A stretch of DNA of 64,000 bases from DASUPK01 sp036276255 (GTDB taxonomy: Bacteria > Actinomycetota > Thermoleophilia > Solirubrobacterales > 70-9). The stretch covers positions 1 to 64,000 of the forward strand of contig DASUPK010000050.1 of assembly GCA_036276255.1 (NCBI GenBank), given 5' to 3'. How positions within the stretch are numbered: position 1 is the first letter of the stretch; each line of letters begins with the position of its first letter. Below are positions 24,568 to 31,979 of this stretch, piece by piece. The translations under genes and the position numbers were made by a program. The notes beneath the pieces were generated by a model. It was not told the DNA's origin and searched no databases. It saw only the letters and a program-made list of their open reading frames with translations.

Positions 24568-24585
24568 ATGAGGCCGTCGCCGTGA
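24568..24585 (+). other. Five-codon mini-ORF coupled to the membrane-protein gene
   Basis: ATG at 24568 (M-R-P-S-P) lies 7 bases after a TAGCCT -10 box (24555-24560), so it may be the leaderless first codon of the message. Its TGA overlaps the next GTG as GTGA. Confidence 0.3.
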
Positions 24586-25331
24586 GCGGGCAGGCACTTG
24601 GGCTCGCAATCTCGGTCTTCCTCGCGTGCGCGGTGGAGGCGGTCGAAGCGCTGACCATCGTCCTCGCCGTGGGGACGACCCGGAGCTGGCGCTCGGCACT
24701 GAGCGGAGCGGCGGCGGCCGTGATCGCGCTGGCGGTGACGACCGCGATCCTCGGTCCCGGCCTGACCTCCCTGCCGATCGACACGCTCCGCCTGGTCGTC
24801 GGCGGCCTGCTCCTCGTCTTCGGGCTCCAGTGGCTGCGCAAGGCGATCCTGCGCGCGGCCGGCATCAAGGCCCAGCACGACGAGGACGAGATCTACCGGG
24901 AGGAGACCGCGGCGGCAAGGGCGGTGGGGGCTCCGGCCGAGGGGCTGGACCCGTACTCGTTCACGATCGCCTTCAAGGGAGTCCTGCTGGAGGGCCTGGA
25001 GGTGGTCTTTATCGCGCTCACCTTCGGGGCCAACCAGCACCGGCTCCCCCTGGCGGCAGCAGCAGCGGGCGCCGCGGTCCTGCTTGTCGTCGCGGTTGGC
25101 GTCGCGGTTCGTCGCCCACTCGCACGCGCGCCGGAGAACGCCATGAAGTTCAGCGTGGGAGTGATGCTGACCTCGTTCGGGATCTTCTGGGGAGCCGAGG
25201 GTGCCGGAGCCGACTGGCCCGGAGGCGATGCGGCACTGCTGGCCATCGTCCCGTCCGTGCTGATCTTCTCGCTCCTGCTGGCCCGGGCCTTCCGAAGCCC
25301 GGCTATCGAGGTACGGGCGGCCGAGGCATGA
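24582..25331 (+). CDS. COG4280-like multi-pass membrane protein
   Basis: 249 residues with about seven membrane helices. Two similar halves each begin with an acidic-hydrophobic motif (AVEAVEALTIVLAVG at about 14-28 and LLEGLEVVFIALTFGA at about 134-149), resembling the paired Glu motifs of GDT1/LysE-like exporters and COG4280 predicted membrane proteins. A cytoplasmic loop (about 90-125) carries an acidic HDEDEIYREE segment. Substrate unknown; a cation is a guess from the Glu motifs. GTG start coupled to a mini-ORF; the stop overlaps the next small gene (ATGA). Confidence 0.65.
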   Translation: MSGQALGLAISVFLACAVEAVEALTIVLAVGTTRSWRSALSGAAAAVIALAVTTAILGPGLTSLPIDTLRLVVGGLLLVFGLQWLRKAILRAAGIKAQHDEDEIYREETAAARAVGAPAEGLDPYSFTIAFKGVLLEGLEVVFIALTFGANQHRLPLAAAAAGAAVLLVVAVGVAVRRPLARAPENAMKFSVGVMLTSFGIFWGAEGAGADWPGGDAALLAIVPSVLIFSLLLARAFRSPAIEVRAAEA

Positions 25332-25534
25332 CCCGGATTCGCGATGCTGCCGAGGGCGTCTGGGAGTTCATCGCGGGCGACGACTGGGTCACGGCCGCTG
25401 GTGTGATCCTGGCCCTCGGGATGACGGCCTTGATCACCGATGCGGATTCGGCCTGGTTCGTCATGCCCCTGGTCGTCGCCATCCTGCTGACGCTCTCGAT
25501 CTGGCGGGAGGCGCGGAAGTTCCGGCGGGATTGA
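25328..25534 (+). CDS. Small two-helix membrane protein
   Basis: 68 residues, ATG overlapping the upstream stop (ATGA). A short cytoplasmic start (TRIRDAAEGVWEFIAGDDW) is followed by two hydrophobic stretches (about 22-38 and 43-60) and a basic end (REARKFRRD). Coupling suggests it acts with the COG4280-like protein. No family recognised. Confidence 0.6.
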   Translation: MTRIRDAAEGVWEFIAGDDWVTAAGVILALGMTALITDADSAWFVMPLVVAILLTLSIWREARKFRRD

Positions 25535-25544
25535 GCGCCTCGGC

Positions 25545-25550
25545 TATCCT
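25545..25550 (+). promoter_or_regulatory. -10 box of the crcB transcript
   Basis: TATCCT, ending 6 bases before the riboswitch begins; transcription would start at about 25556. No convincing -35 at the usual spacing. Confidence 0.4.
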
Positions 25551-25554
25551 GCTC

Positions 25555-25612
25555 TTCGAGCGATGAGGCTCGCTCCTAACCGCGGTGCGCTGCCGCTGAT
25601 GGCCTCTACGTC
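25555..25612 (+). ncRNA. Fluoride riboswitch (crcB motif)
   Basis: The conserved core is easily read: GAGCGATGAGGCTCGC (25558-25573), then CCTAACCGC (25575-25583), a short stem, and CTGATGGCCTCTACG (25596-25610), matching the crcB RNA pattern with its GAUG, AACCGC and UGAUG..CUAC elements. It lies 27 bases before crcB and just before the AGGAGG ribosome site, so it likely turns on crcB-DUF190 when fluoride binds. Whether it acts on transcription or translation is not clear. Confidence 0.88.
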
Positions 25613-25638
25613 GTTGTCAAAGACAGAGGAGGTCCTCG

Positions 25639-26010
25639 GTGACATACGGATTGGTCGCGATCTTTGGCGCCGCCGGTGCGGTCAGCCGCTACTGGGTGGA
25701 TGGCCGAATCAGCGATTTGACCCACGGCCAGTTTCCCTGGGGCACTTTCGTGATCAACGTGGTCGGAGCGTTTGCGCTCGGCCTGCTGGTCGCCCTGACC
25801 ACCGAGAGGCTGCTCCTCAGCCCAAATTGGCGGGTTGCGCTCGGGATTGGCTTCCTGGGCTCGTTCACCACGTTCTCGACGTATGCGTATGAGAGCGTCA
25901 AGCTCGCCGAGGACGGCGCGATCGGCCTCGCCCTGGTGAACTCAGTCGGGATGGTCGCCCTGGGCCTGCTCGCCGCCGCTCTCGGTCTCGCCCTCGGGAG
26001 GACGCTGTGA
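25639..26010 (+). CDS. crcB: CrcB/Fluc fluoride ion channel
   Basis: 123 residues, four membrane helices, forming a dual-topology dimer that exports fluoride. Signature blocks: FGAAGAVSRYWVDG (about 9-22), GTFVINVVGAFALG (about 35-48; the channel Asn) and GFLGSFTTFSTYAYES (about 73-88; the Phe box and Na-binding turn). GTG start with AGGAGGT 5 bases upstream. Controlled by the fluoride riboswitch. The stop overlaps the DUF190 gene (GTGA). Confidence 0.95.
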   Translation: MTYGLVAIFGAAGAVSRYWVDGRISDLTHGQFPWGTFVINVVGAFALGLLVALTTERLLLSPNWRVALGIGFLGSFTTFSTYAYESVKLAEDGAIGLALVNSVGMVALGLLAAALGLALGRTL

Positions 26011-26351
26011 AGCTCGAGGGCGAGGGCAAGCTGCTGCGGATCTTCATCGGCGAGTCCGACAAGCACGGACGCAAGCCGCTCTATCAGGCGATCGTGGAGA
26101 TGCTCCGCGAGGAGGGAATGGCGGGCGCGACGGTGCTGCGGGGGATCGAGGGCTTCGGGGCCACGTCGCACCTGCACACGGCTCGGATCCTGCGGCTTTC
26201 CGAGGACCTGCCCATCGTGATCGAGGTTGCCGATACCGCCGAGCGGATCGAGGCGATCATGCCCAGGATCGACGAGATGGTGAGCGACGGGATGGTCACG
26301 CTCGAGCGGGTCGAGGTGGTCACCTACCGGGCGCAGGAGAAGGGCGACTAG
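26007..26351 (+). CDS. DUF190 (PII-like) protein of the fluoride operon
   Basis: 114 residues, DUF190 family, a PII-like ferredoxin fold (LLRIFIGESDKHGRKPLYQAIVEMLREEG, then GFGATSHLHTARILRLSEDLPIVIEVAD). DUF190 genes often sit beside crcB; a regulatory role on the channel is inferred from that. GTG start coupled to crcB by GTGA. Family length is normal. Confidence 0.88.
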   Translation: MKLEGEGKLLRIFIGESDKHGRKPLYQAIVEMLREEGMAGATVLRGIEGFGATSHLHTARILRLSEDLPIVIEVADTAERIEAIMPRIDEMVSDGMVTLERVEVVTYRAQEKGD

Positions 26352-26387
26352 CGGCCTCCGCCGGCCCGACCCATCGGTGGGCCTCAC

Positions 26388-26393
26388 TACGAT
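26388..26393 (+). promoter_or_regulatory. -10 box of gcvPA (leaderless)
   Basis: TACGAT, 9 bases before the gcvPA GTG. An ATG in this stretch opens a four-codon frame (M-S-R-P) whose TGA overlaps the GTG, but it sits in the promoter and is probably not transcribed. Confidence 0.4.
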
Positions 26394-26402
26394 GAGTCGT
26401 CC

Positions 26403-27788
26403 GTGAGCCGGTACACCTCCGCAACCGATCAGGACCGCCGGGAGATGCTCGATGCGATCGGCGTGTCCTCGATCGACGAGCTCTTCGACGTGATCCCCGA
26501 GGCCGTGCGCCTCGGCCGGTCACTCGAGCTGCCCGACGGCAAGCCCGAGACGGAGGTCTACGACCGGCTCTCCGGGCTTGCCCAGCGCAACGCGCACGCC
26601 GAGGCCGAGACGAGCTTCCTGGGCGCCGGGATGTATGACCACTACGTGCCGGCGCTGGTCGACGCGATTGTCGGCCGCTCCGAGTTCCTGACGCCCTACA
26701 CGCCCTACCAGCCCGAGATCTCCCAGGGCGGCCTTCAGGTGATGTTCGAGTTCCAGACCGCGATGTCGGAGCTCACCGGCCTGCCCGTCTCCAACGCCGC
26801 GATGTATGAGGGCCCCTCCGCCGTCGCCTCCGCCGCCTACCTGGCGATCGGCGCGACGGGGCGGAAGAAGCTCGTCGCCTCCCGTGGCGTCCACCCGCAC
26901 AGCCGCGAGTCCCTGGTCACGTACGGCGCTGGGTACGGGACCGAGCTGGTCGAGGTCCCGCTTGTGGATGGCGTCACGGACGCCGCCGCCCTGGCCGAGG
27001 CCATCGACGACGACACTGCCGCCGTCTTCCTCCAGCAGCCGAATTTCCTGGGTGGCGTCGAGAACATCGAGGCGCTGGGAGCCAAGGCGAAGGAGAAGGG
27101 CGCGCTCGTGGTGGTCGCCTGTGATCCCATTGCTCTCTCGATCCTGCGGCCCCCCGGCGAGTGCGGCGCCGACATCGCAGTGGGCGAGGGCCAGCCGCTC
27201 GGCAACCGCCTCGACTACGGCGGGCCCTCCTTCGGCTTCTTCTGCGCGACCGAGGAGCAGATCCGCCGCATGCCGGGCCGCATCGCCGGCGAAACGACCG
27301 ACGTCGACGGCCGCCGCGGCTTCGTGCTCACCCTCCAGACCCGCGAGCAGCACATCCGCCGGGAGAAGGCGACGCACAACATCTGCACCGCCCAGGCGCT
27401 CAATGCGCTGGCGGGGATGGTCCATCTGGCCTGGCTCGGCAAGCGCGGCTTCGTCGAGCTCGGGGAACTTCTGGTGCGCCGCACGGCCTACGCGCGCGAG
27501 CGGCTGGCGCAGGTCGACGGCGTGGAGTCGCTGCACGACGCTCCGGTCGTCCGCGAGTTCGCGGTCAGCCTGGACGCTCCAGTTTCGGAGGTGCTCGATC
27601 GCTGCGCCGCCGAGGGCATCGGAGCCGGGTATCCGCTCGGTCGCGACTACCCCGAACACGAGAACGGGCTCCTGATCGCGATCACCGAGCGCCGCTCGCC
27701 GCAGGACATCGATCGGTTCGCCGAGGTTCTCGGCAACGCGATCGCCGAGTCACGTGGCGCGCCGGTCGCTCAGGGGGTGGCGTTGTGA
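26403..27788 (+). CDS. gcvPA: GcvPA, glycine dehydrogenase (decarboxylating) subunit 1
   Basis: 461 residues, the N-terminal half of the split P protein. It works with GcvPB to decarboxylate glycine and pass the aminomethyl group to GcvH. Typical blocks: SFLGAGMYDHYVPALVDAI (about 71-89), TPYTPYQPEISQGGLQ, NAAMYEGPSAVASAA (about 133-147), GGPSFGFFCA. This half lacks the PLP lysine, as usual. The GTG start is not preceded by a ribosome site. The stop overlaps gcvPB (GTGA). Confidence 0.94.
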   Translation: MSRYTSATDQDRREMLDAIGVSSIDELFDVIPEAVRLGRSLELPDGKPETEVYDRLSGLAQRNAHAEAETSFLGAGMYDHYVPALVDAIVGRSEFLTPYTPYQPEISQGGLQVMFEFQTAMSELTGLPVSNAAMYEGPSAVASAAYLAIGATGRKKLVASRGVHPHSRESLVTYGAGYGTELVEVPLVDGVTDAAALAEAIDDDTAAVFLQQPNFLGGVENIEALGAKAKEKGALVVVACDPIALSILRPPGECGADIAVGEGQPLGNRLDYGGPSFGFFCATEEQIRRMPGRIAGETTDVDGRRGFVLTLQTREQHIRREKATHNICTAQALNALAGMVHLAWLGKRGFVELGELLVRRTAYARERLAQVDGVESLHDAPVVREFAVSLDAPVSEVLDRCAAEGIGAGYPLGRDYPEHENGLLIAITERRSPQDIDRFAEVLGNAIAESRGAPVAQGVAL

Positions 27789-29314
27789 GCAACCCGCTCG
27801 GCCCGGAGATCACCGAGACGCCGATGCAGCGCGACCGCGCGGTCACCATCTACGAGCGTTCGGTCGAGGGACGCCGCGCGGCGACCCTGCCCGAGTCCGG
27901 CGTGGAGGAGCGCCCGATCGAGGAGCTGATCCCGAAGAGCCTGTTGCGAGTGAAGGCGGCCGAGCTTCCCGAGATCGCGGAGCCCGAGATCGTCCGGCAC
28001 TACAACCGGATCTCGCGGCGGAACTTCGACCTCGACACGGGCTTCTACCCGCTCGGTTCGTGCACGATGAAGCACAACCCGCGCCTCAACGAGCGGGTGG
28101 CCGCCCTGCCGGGCCACGCGCGGCTGCACCCGGCGCAGGAGCCGAAGCGCGCCCAGGGCGCCCTGGAGCTCATGTGGCTGCTCCAGCAGTCGCTGTCGGA
28201 GATCTGCGGCCTCCCTCACGTCAGCCTCCAGCCCTCGGCCGGCTCACACGGCGAGCTCGCCGGGCTGTTGCTCACCCGGGCCTACCAAGCCCACCGGGGT
28301 GAGAGTCGGACCAAGGTGCTCACCCCGGACACCGCCCACGGCACCAACCCGGCCACGGTGACGATGGCCGGCTACGAGGTGGTGAAGCTCGCCTCCAACG
28401 AGAAGGGGGGCATCGACCTCGACGACCTGCGCGCGAAGGCCGGTGACGACACCGCCTGCCTGATGCTCACGAACCCCAACACGCTCGGGCTGTTCGACGA
28501 GAACATCGAGGAGATCGCCTCGATCGTGCACGAGGCCGGCGGCACGCTCTACTACGACGGCGCCAACCTGAACGCGATCATGGGCCACTCGCGGCCGGGT
28601 GACATGGGCTTCGACATCGTCCACGTCAACCTGCACAAGTCCTTCTCGCAGCCCCATGGCGGCGGCGGCCCGGGGGCCGGACCGATCGCCTGCTCGGACC
28701 GGATCGAGCCGTTCCTGCCCCGCCCCCAGGTGGTGCGCAGCGAGCCCCAGAACGGGGGAGAGCCGTCCTTCGATCTCGACTTCGACCGCCCGAAGTCGAT
28801 CGGCCGCCTGCGGGGCTTCCAGGGCAACTTCGGCGTCTTCGTGCGCTCCTACGCCTACATCCTCAGCCTGGGCGGCGACGGCCTCCAGGAGGCCTCCGAG
28901 ACCGCCGTGCTGAACGCCAACTACCTGCTCGCCAAGCTGAGTGAGGGGAAGGCCGGCAAGTACACGCCGGTCGCCTTCCAGAACCGCCCGATGCACGAGT
29001 TCGTGCTCTCCGGAGCCCCGGCCAAGAAGGAGCTCGGCATCAAGACGCTCGATATCGCCAAGCGCCTGCTCGACCACGGCATGCACCCGCCCACCGTCTA
29101 CTTCCCGCTGCTGGTCGACGAGGCCCTGATGGTCGAGCCGACCGAGACCGAGACGCGCGAGACGCTCGACGCCTTCGCCGAGGCGATCGACGCGATTCTC
29201 GTCGAGGCCGAGGACGACCCCGCAGTTGCTCAGCAGGCCCCCTACACGACCCCGGTCCGCCGCCTCGACGAGGTCGCGGCGAACCGGAAGCCCGTCGTCC
29301 GCCAGCCCCTCTGA
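27785..29314 (+). CDS. gcvPB: GcvPB, glycine dehydrogenase (decarboxylating) subunit 2
   Basis: 509 residues, the PLP-carrying half of the split P protein. The cofactor lysine is in HVNLHKSFSQPHGGGGPG (about 280-297). Other blocks are FYPLGSCTMKHNPRLNE (about 86-102), PDTAHGTNPATV (about 181-192) and the C-terminal MHPPTVYFPLLVDEALMVEPTE region. Start at GTG 27785, coupled to gcvPA; the frame is open far upstream but that is shadow. Convergent with the next gene, with a hairpin between. Confidence 0.95.
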   Translation: MSNPLGPEITETPMQRDRAVTIYERSVEGRRAATLPESGVEERPIEELIPKSLLRVKAAELPEIAEPEIVRHYNRISRRNFDLDTGFYPLGSCTMKHNPRLNERVAALPGHARLHPAQEPKRAQGALELMWLLQQSLSEICGLPHVSLQPSAGSHGELAGLLLTRAYQAHRGESRTKVLTPDTAHGTNPATVTMAGYEVVKLASNEKGGIDLDDLRAKAGDDTACLMLTNPNTLGLFDENIEEIASIVHEAGGTLYYDGANLNAIMGHSRPGDMGFDIVHVNLHKSFSQPHGGGGPGAGPIACSDRIEPFLPRPQVVRSEPQNGGEPSFDLDFDRPKSIGRLRGFQGNFGVFVRSYAYILSLGGDGLQEASETAVLNANYLLAKLSEGKAGKYTPVAFQNRPMHEFVLSGAPAKKELGIKTLDIAKRLLDHGMHPPTVYFPLLVDEALMVEPTETETRETLDAFAEAIDAILVEAEDDPAVAQQAPYTTPVRRLDEVAANRKPVVRQPL

Positions 29315-29324
29315 AACCGCCGCA

Positions 29325-29362
29325 GGGCGCCGACACCCCCAGGTGCTGGGCTGCCGGCGCCC
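29325..29362. terminator. Stem-loop between convergent genes
   Basis: GGGCGCCG (29325-29332) and CGGCGCCC (29355-29362), perfect 8-bp stem with a 22-base loop, between the gcvPB stop and the end of the reverse gene. No real T-run, but its place suits a two-way terminator. Confidence 0.5.
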
Positions 29363-29377
29363 CGTGACTTTCAGGCG

Positions 29378-29890
29378 TTAGCCCTTGACGAGCTTCGCTC
29401 CGGGAATCTTGAGCGCGGTGATCTCGGCGTGGTTCACGTCCGCCGCCAGGCTCGAGGAGCAGGTGAGCTGGGCGGTCGTGGCCGCCTTGGCCTGGCCCGA
29501 GACCTCCATCGCAACGCTGCTCTGCGCGGAGATCGTGCCGGTACCGGTGAACGTGTCGGATTGGTCCTGACCGACGCCGTTCAGCCGCAGGAAGCAGCTG
29601 ATGTTCGCGCTCGCCGCGTTCTGTCGGACATCGAACGTCGACCGGACGTCATAGGCGCCCTGACCAAGGCTGAGAGTGCCGAGCACCGTCTGCGATGTGC
29701 TCAGGTTCTTGACGCCGGAGATCGACAGCTGCGTGACGTTCGTCTTCTTCGCGATCGTCTTGTTGACCTTCTTCGCGGTTACTCCGCTCGACCCGGCGAT
29801 CACCGGGGTAACCAGCAGGGCGGTCGCCAGGACGGCGGCGAGGACCGCCGGAATCGCCCAGCGCCCCGCGCCTCTCTTCAAATGAGACAT
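29378..29890 (-). CDS. Secreted protein of unknown function
   Basis: 170 residues with a signal peptide (positively charged KRGAGRW, then hydrophobic about 13-32, cleavage near VIAGSSG). The mature part is Ser/Thr/Ala/Val-rich with few charges, predicted beta-rich, with two cysteines (about 108 and 152) that could form a disulfide. Strong ribosome site (AAGGAGGG) before the ATG at 29890. Similar short secreted proteins are common in soil actinomycetes, but I cannot name a family. Confidence 0.65.
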   Translation of the reverse strand: MSHLKRGAGRWAIPAVLAAVLATALLVTPVIAGSSGVTAKKVNKTIAKKTNVTQLSISGVKNLSTSQTVLGTLSLGQGAYDVRSTFDVRQNAASANISCFLRLNGVGQDQSDTFTGTGTISAQSSVAMEVSGQAKAATTAQLTCSSSLAADVNHAEITALKIPGAKLVKG

Positions 29891-29975
29891 CAATCCCTCC
29901 TTCGATTTGCCGCGCCCGGACGCGGGCGCACGGAGGGCACCTTGTCACGGGCCTCGGAGGGCAATCCGGGGCCGC

Positions 29976-30911
29976 CTAGTCGGTCTCGAGCTCGCCGAGG
30001 TCGGGCAGCTTCTGCTTGGTGGAGAGCACCGGCTCGAACAGGTCGCCCTCCTTCTCGATCCGCTTGATCGCGGCCGGAATCTCGAAACGGAGTCTCTCGG
30101 CGCTCTTCTTGTTCTTTGCCGCCCGCTCGACCTCCCGCCAATGCAGCGGGATCGACACCGTCGGGTACTCGCGGGCCCGCAGCGAGTACACGGCGATCGT
30201 CGTCTTCTTCTGGTGGTTCTGGCTCCAGTCGACGAAGACCTTGCCGCGCCGATCGACCTTGGCCATCTTGGAGACGACCTCCTTCGGAGTCTGCTTCTCG
30301 AGCAGCTGGGCGACTGCCTTGGCGAACGGGCTCGTCTGCTCGTACGTCACCTTGGTGTTGAGCGGGAAGTAGACCTGCAGGCCCTTGCCGCCCGAGACCT
30401 TCGGGAACCCCTCGAGTCCGAACGCGTTGAATAGCTCCCTGACCCGCAGGGCGACCTTGCAGCACTCGACCAGGCCCGCGGGCTCGCCGGGGTCGAGGTC
30501 GAAGGCGAGCACCGTCGGCTGCTCCATGCGCTTCGATTTGGAGAGCGAGGGGTGGAGCTCCAGCGCCGCGAGCTGGGCCATCCAGATCAGCGTGGGGCGG
30601 TTCTCGCAGAGGCAGAAGTCGATCTCACCGGCGCGGCGATCGACGTAGATCGGGGTCGTCTTCACCCATTCGGGCCGATGCTTCGGGCAGTTCTTCTCGA
30701 AGAACGACGTCTGCGGCTTGCCCACTCCCTCGGGGAAGCGGCGGAGGGTCAGCGGCCGGCCCTTCAGGTGCGGAATGAGCAGGTCCGCGACCCGGGCGTA
30801 GTAGTCGATCACCTCCGCCTTGGTCGTCTTGGTCTTCGGGTAGAGGACCTTGTCGAGGTTGGTCAGCTTGACCTTGCGCCGACCAATCGTTACTTCAGTG
30901 CCCTTGGCTAT
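29976..30911 (-). CDS. ligD: LigD-type polymerase/primase domain protein (end joining)
   Basis: 311 residues counted from an ATA codon at 30911, a stand-alone LigD polymerase domain (AEP superfamily). It fills gaps at broken ends during Ku-dependent repair. Catalytic Asp pair in LAFDLDPGE (about 138-146), then SGGKGLQVYFPL (about 175-186) and a third Asp in KVFVDWSQN (about 226-234). The first canonical start is GTG 30812, but the 33 codons before it encode the conserved family N-terminus (KLTNLDKVLYPKT), and AGAAGG lies 7 bases before ATA. ATA overlaps the ku stop as ATAG. Confidence 0.88.
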   Translation of the reverse strand: MAKGTEVTIGRRKVKLTNLDKVLYPKTKTTKAEVIDYYARVADLLIPHLKGRPLTLRRFPEGVGKPQTSFFEKNCPKHRPEWVKTTPIYVDRRAGEIDFCLCENRPTLIWMAQLAALELHPSLSKSKRMEQPTVLAFDLDPGEPAGLVECCKVALRVRELFNAFGLEGFPKVSGGKGLQVYFPLNTKVTYEQTSPFAKAVAQLLEKQTPKEVVSKMAKVDRRGKVFVDWSQNHQKKTTIAVYSLRAREYPTVSIPLHWREVERAAKNKKSAERLRFEIPAAIKRIEKEGDLFEPVLSTKQKLPDLGELETD

Positions 30912-31852
30912 GCCTTGGCCTTCTTGCGAGAGGTGGACTTGCGGCCGTTGCTGGAGCTCTTCGACTTGGTGCTGGAGCTCTTCGAGCTGGAGGTGGACTT
31001 CGCCTTGGGCTTGGCCTTCGGCTTCGGCTTGGGCTTCGACGCCTTGCCGTCGGTGGCCGCTTCCTCGCCGCGGACCGCGCTCAGGCTCTCCTCGAGGGCG
31101 GCCATCAGGTCCGGAGCCTTGGTCGGCTCCGGTTCTTCGCTGGGCGCGCTGACGACCTCCTTGCCGGCAGCCTTGCGCTCGAGCACGTCGAGCAGCTCCT
31201 CGCGGTACTCGTCCCGGTAGCTGTTGGGATTGAAGTCGCTGGTGAGGGACTCGATCAGCTGCTTGGCCATCTCGAGCTCACGCTTCTCGGGCTTCTTCGG
31301 CTTCGCGCCCTCGAAGACGTCATCGAGGTCCTTGGGAGAGGTGACCTCGTCGTGGAATCGCATCGTGGTCAGGGTGAGGACGTCGTCCATGGGGCGGATT
31401 GCCGCGAGGTGCTCCTTGTTGCGGAGCACGAAGCGGGCAACGGCGACCTTGCGTGCATCCTTCATCGCCTGGACGAGCAGCGCATATGCGCGCTCCGCGC
31501 CCTTGTCCGGCCCGAGGTAGTAGGGCTGCTCGAAGTAGATGGGGTCGATGTCGTCGAGGTCGACGAAGTCCTGGATCTCGATCGCTCGGGTCTTCTTGGG
31601 GTCGAGATCGGAGAGCTCGTCTCGGCTCAGGACCACGTACTGGTCCGGCGCGTACTCGTAGCCCTTGACGATCTTCTCGTAGGGGACCTCCTTGCCGTCG
31701 GATTCCGCGACGCGCTTGTGCTTGACCCGCGAGCTGTCGCTCTCGCGAAGCTCGCGGAATCGCACGGTCTGCTTGGAGACCGCGCTGTACAGCTTCACGG
31801 GCACGTTCAGCAGCCCAAAGCTGATCGATCCACTCCATATCGCCCTAGCCAA
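30908..31852 (-). CDS. ku: Ku, DNA double-strand-break end-binding protein
   Basis: 314 residues. Homodimeric ring protein that binds broken DNA ends and recruits the ligase and polymerase. The N-terminus ARAIWSGSISFGLLNVPVKLY is typical; the core runs to about residue 245. The last 55 residues are a Lys/Ser/Pro-rich tail, as in actinobacterial Ku proteins that bind DNA through basic tails. TTG at 31852 is chosen because GAGGTGA lies 6 bases upstream; a second TTG two codons earlier is less well placed. A reverse TACTCT box (31895-31890) may give it its own promoter. Confidence 0.94.
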   Translation of the reverse strand: MARAIWSGSISFGLLNVPVKLYSAVSKQTVRFRELRESDSSRVKHKRVAESDGKEVPYEKIVKGYEYAPDQYVVLSRDELSDLDPKKTRAIEIQDFVDLDDIDPIYFEQPYYLGPDKGAERAYALLVQAMKDARKVAVARFVLRNKEHLAAIRPMDDVLTLTTMRFHDEVTSPKDLDDVFEGAKPKKPEKRELEMAKQLIESLTSDFNPNSYRDEYREELLDVLERKAAGKEVVSAPSEEPEPTKAPDLMAALEESLSAVRGEEAATDGKASKPKPKPKAKPKAKSTSSSKSSSTKSKSSSNGRKSTSRKKAKA

Positions 31853-31979
31853 GCTCAATCACCTCGATCCGAATCCTTCGACATAGCTGAGAGTACCCCT
31901 GGGGTCCCATCGGCAATCGGGCGCAACCTTGCGTCCTTGCGGCTGTAGTGACTGCCCCGGCGGCCGAAACTCATCGCCC

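Noticed and set aside
26392..26406. Four-codon mini-ORF before gcvPA
   Set aside because: Its ATG overlaps the TACGAT -10 box, so it is probably not in the message.
31870..31880. LexA/SOS box before ku
   Set aside because: CGAA-GGA-TTCG is a short palindrome with a 3-base centre; the actinobacterial box needs CGAAC-N4-GTTCG.
31855..31974. 39-codon ORF between the ligase and ku genes
   Set aside because: Third-position GC is only about 60 percent, no good ribosome site, and it spans the probable ku promoter; not supported as a gene.
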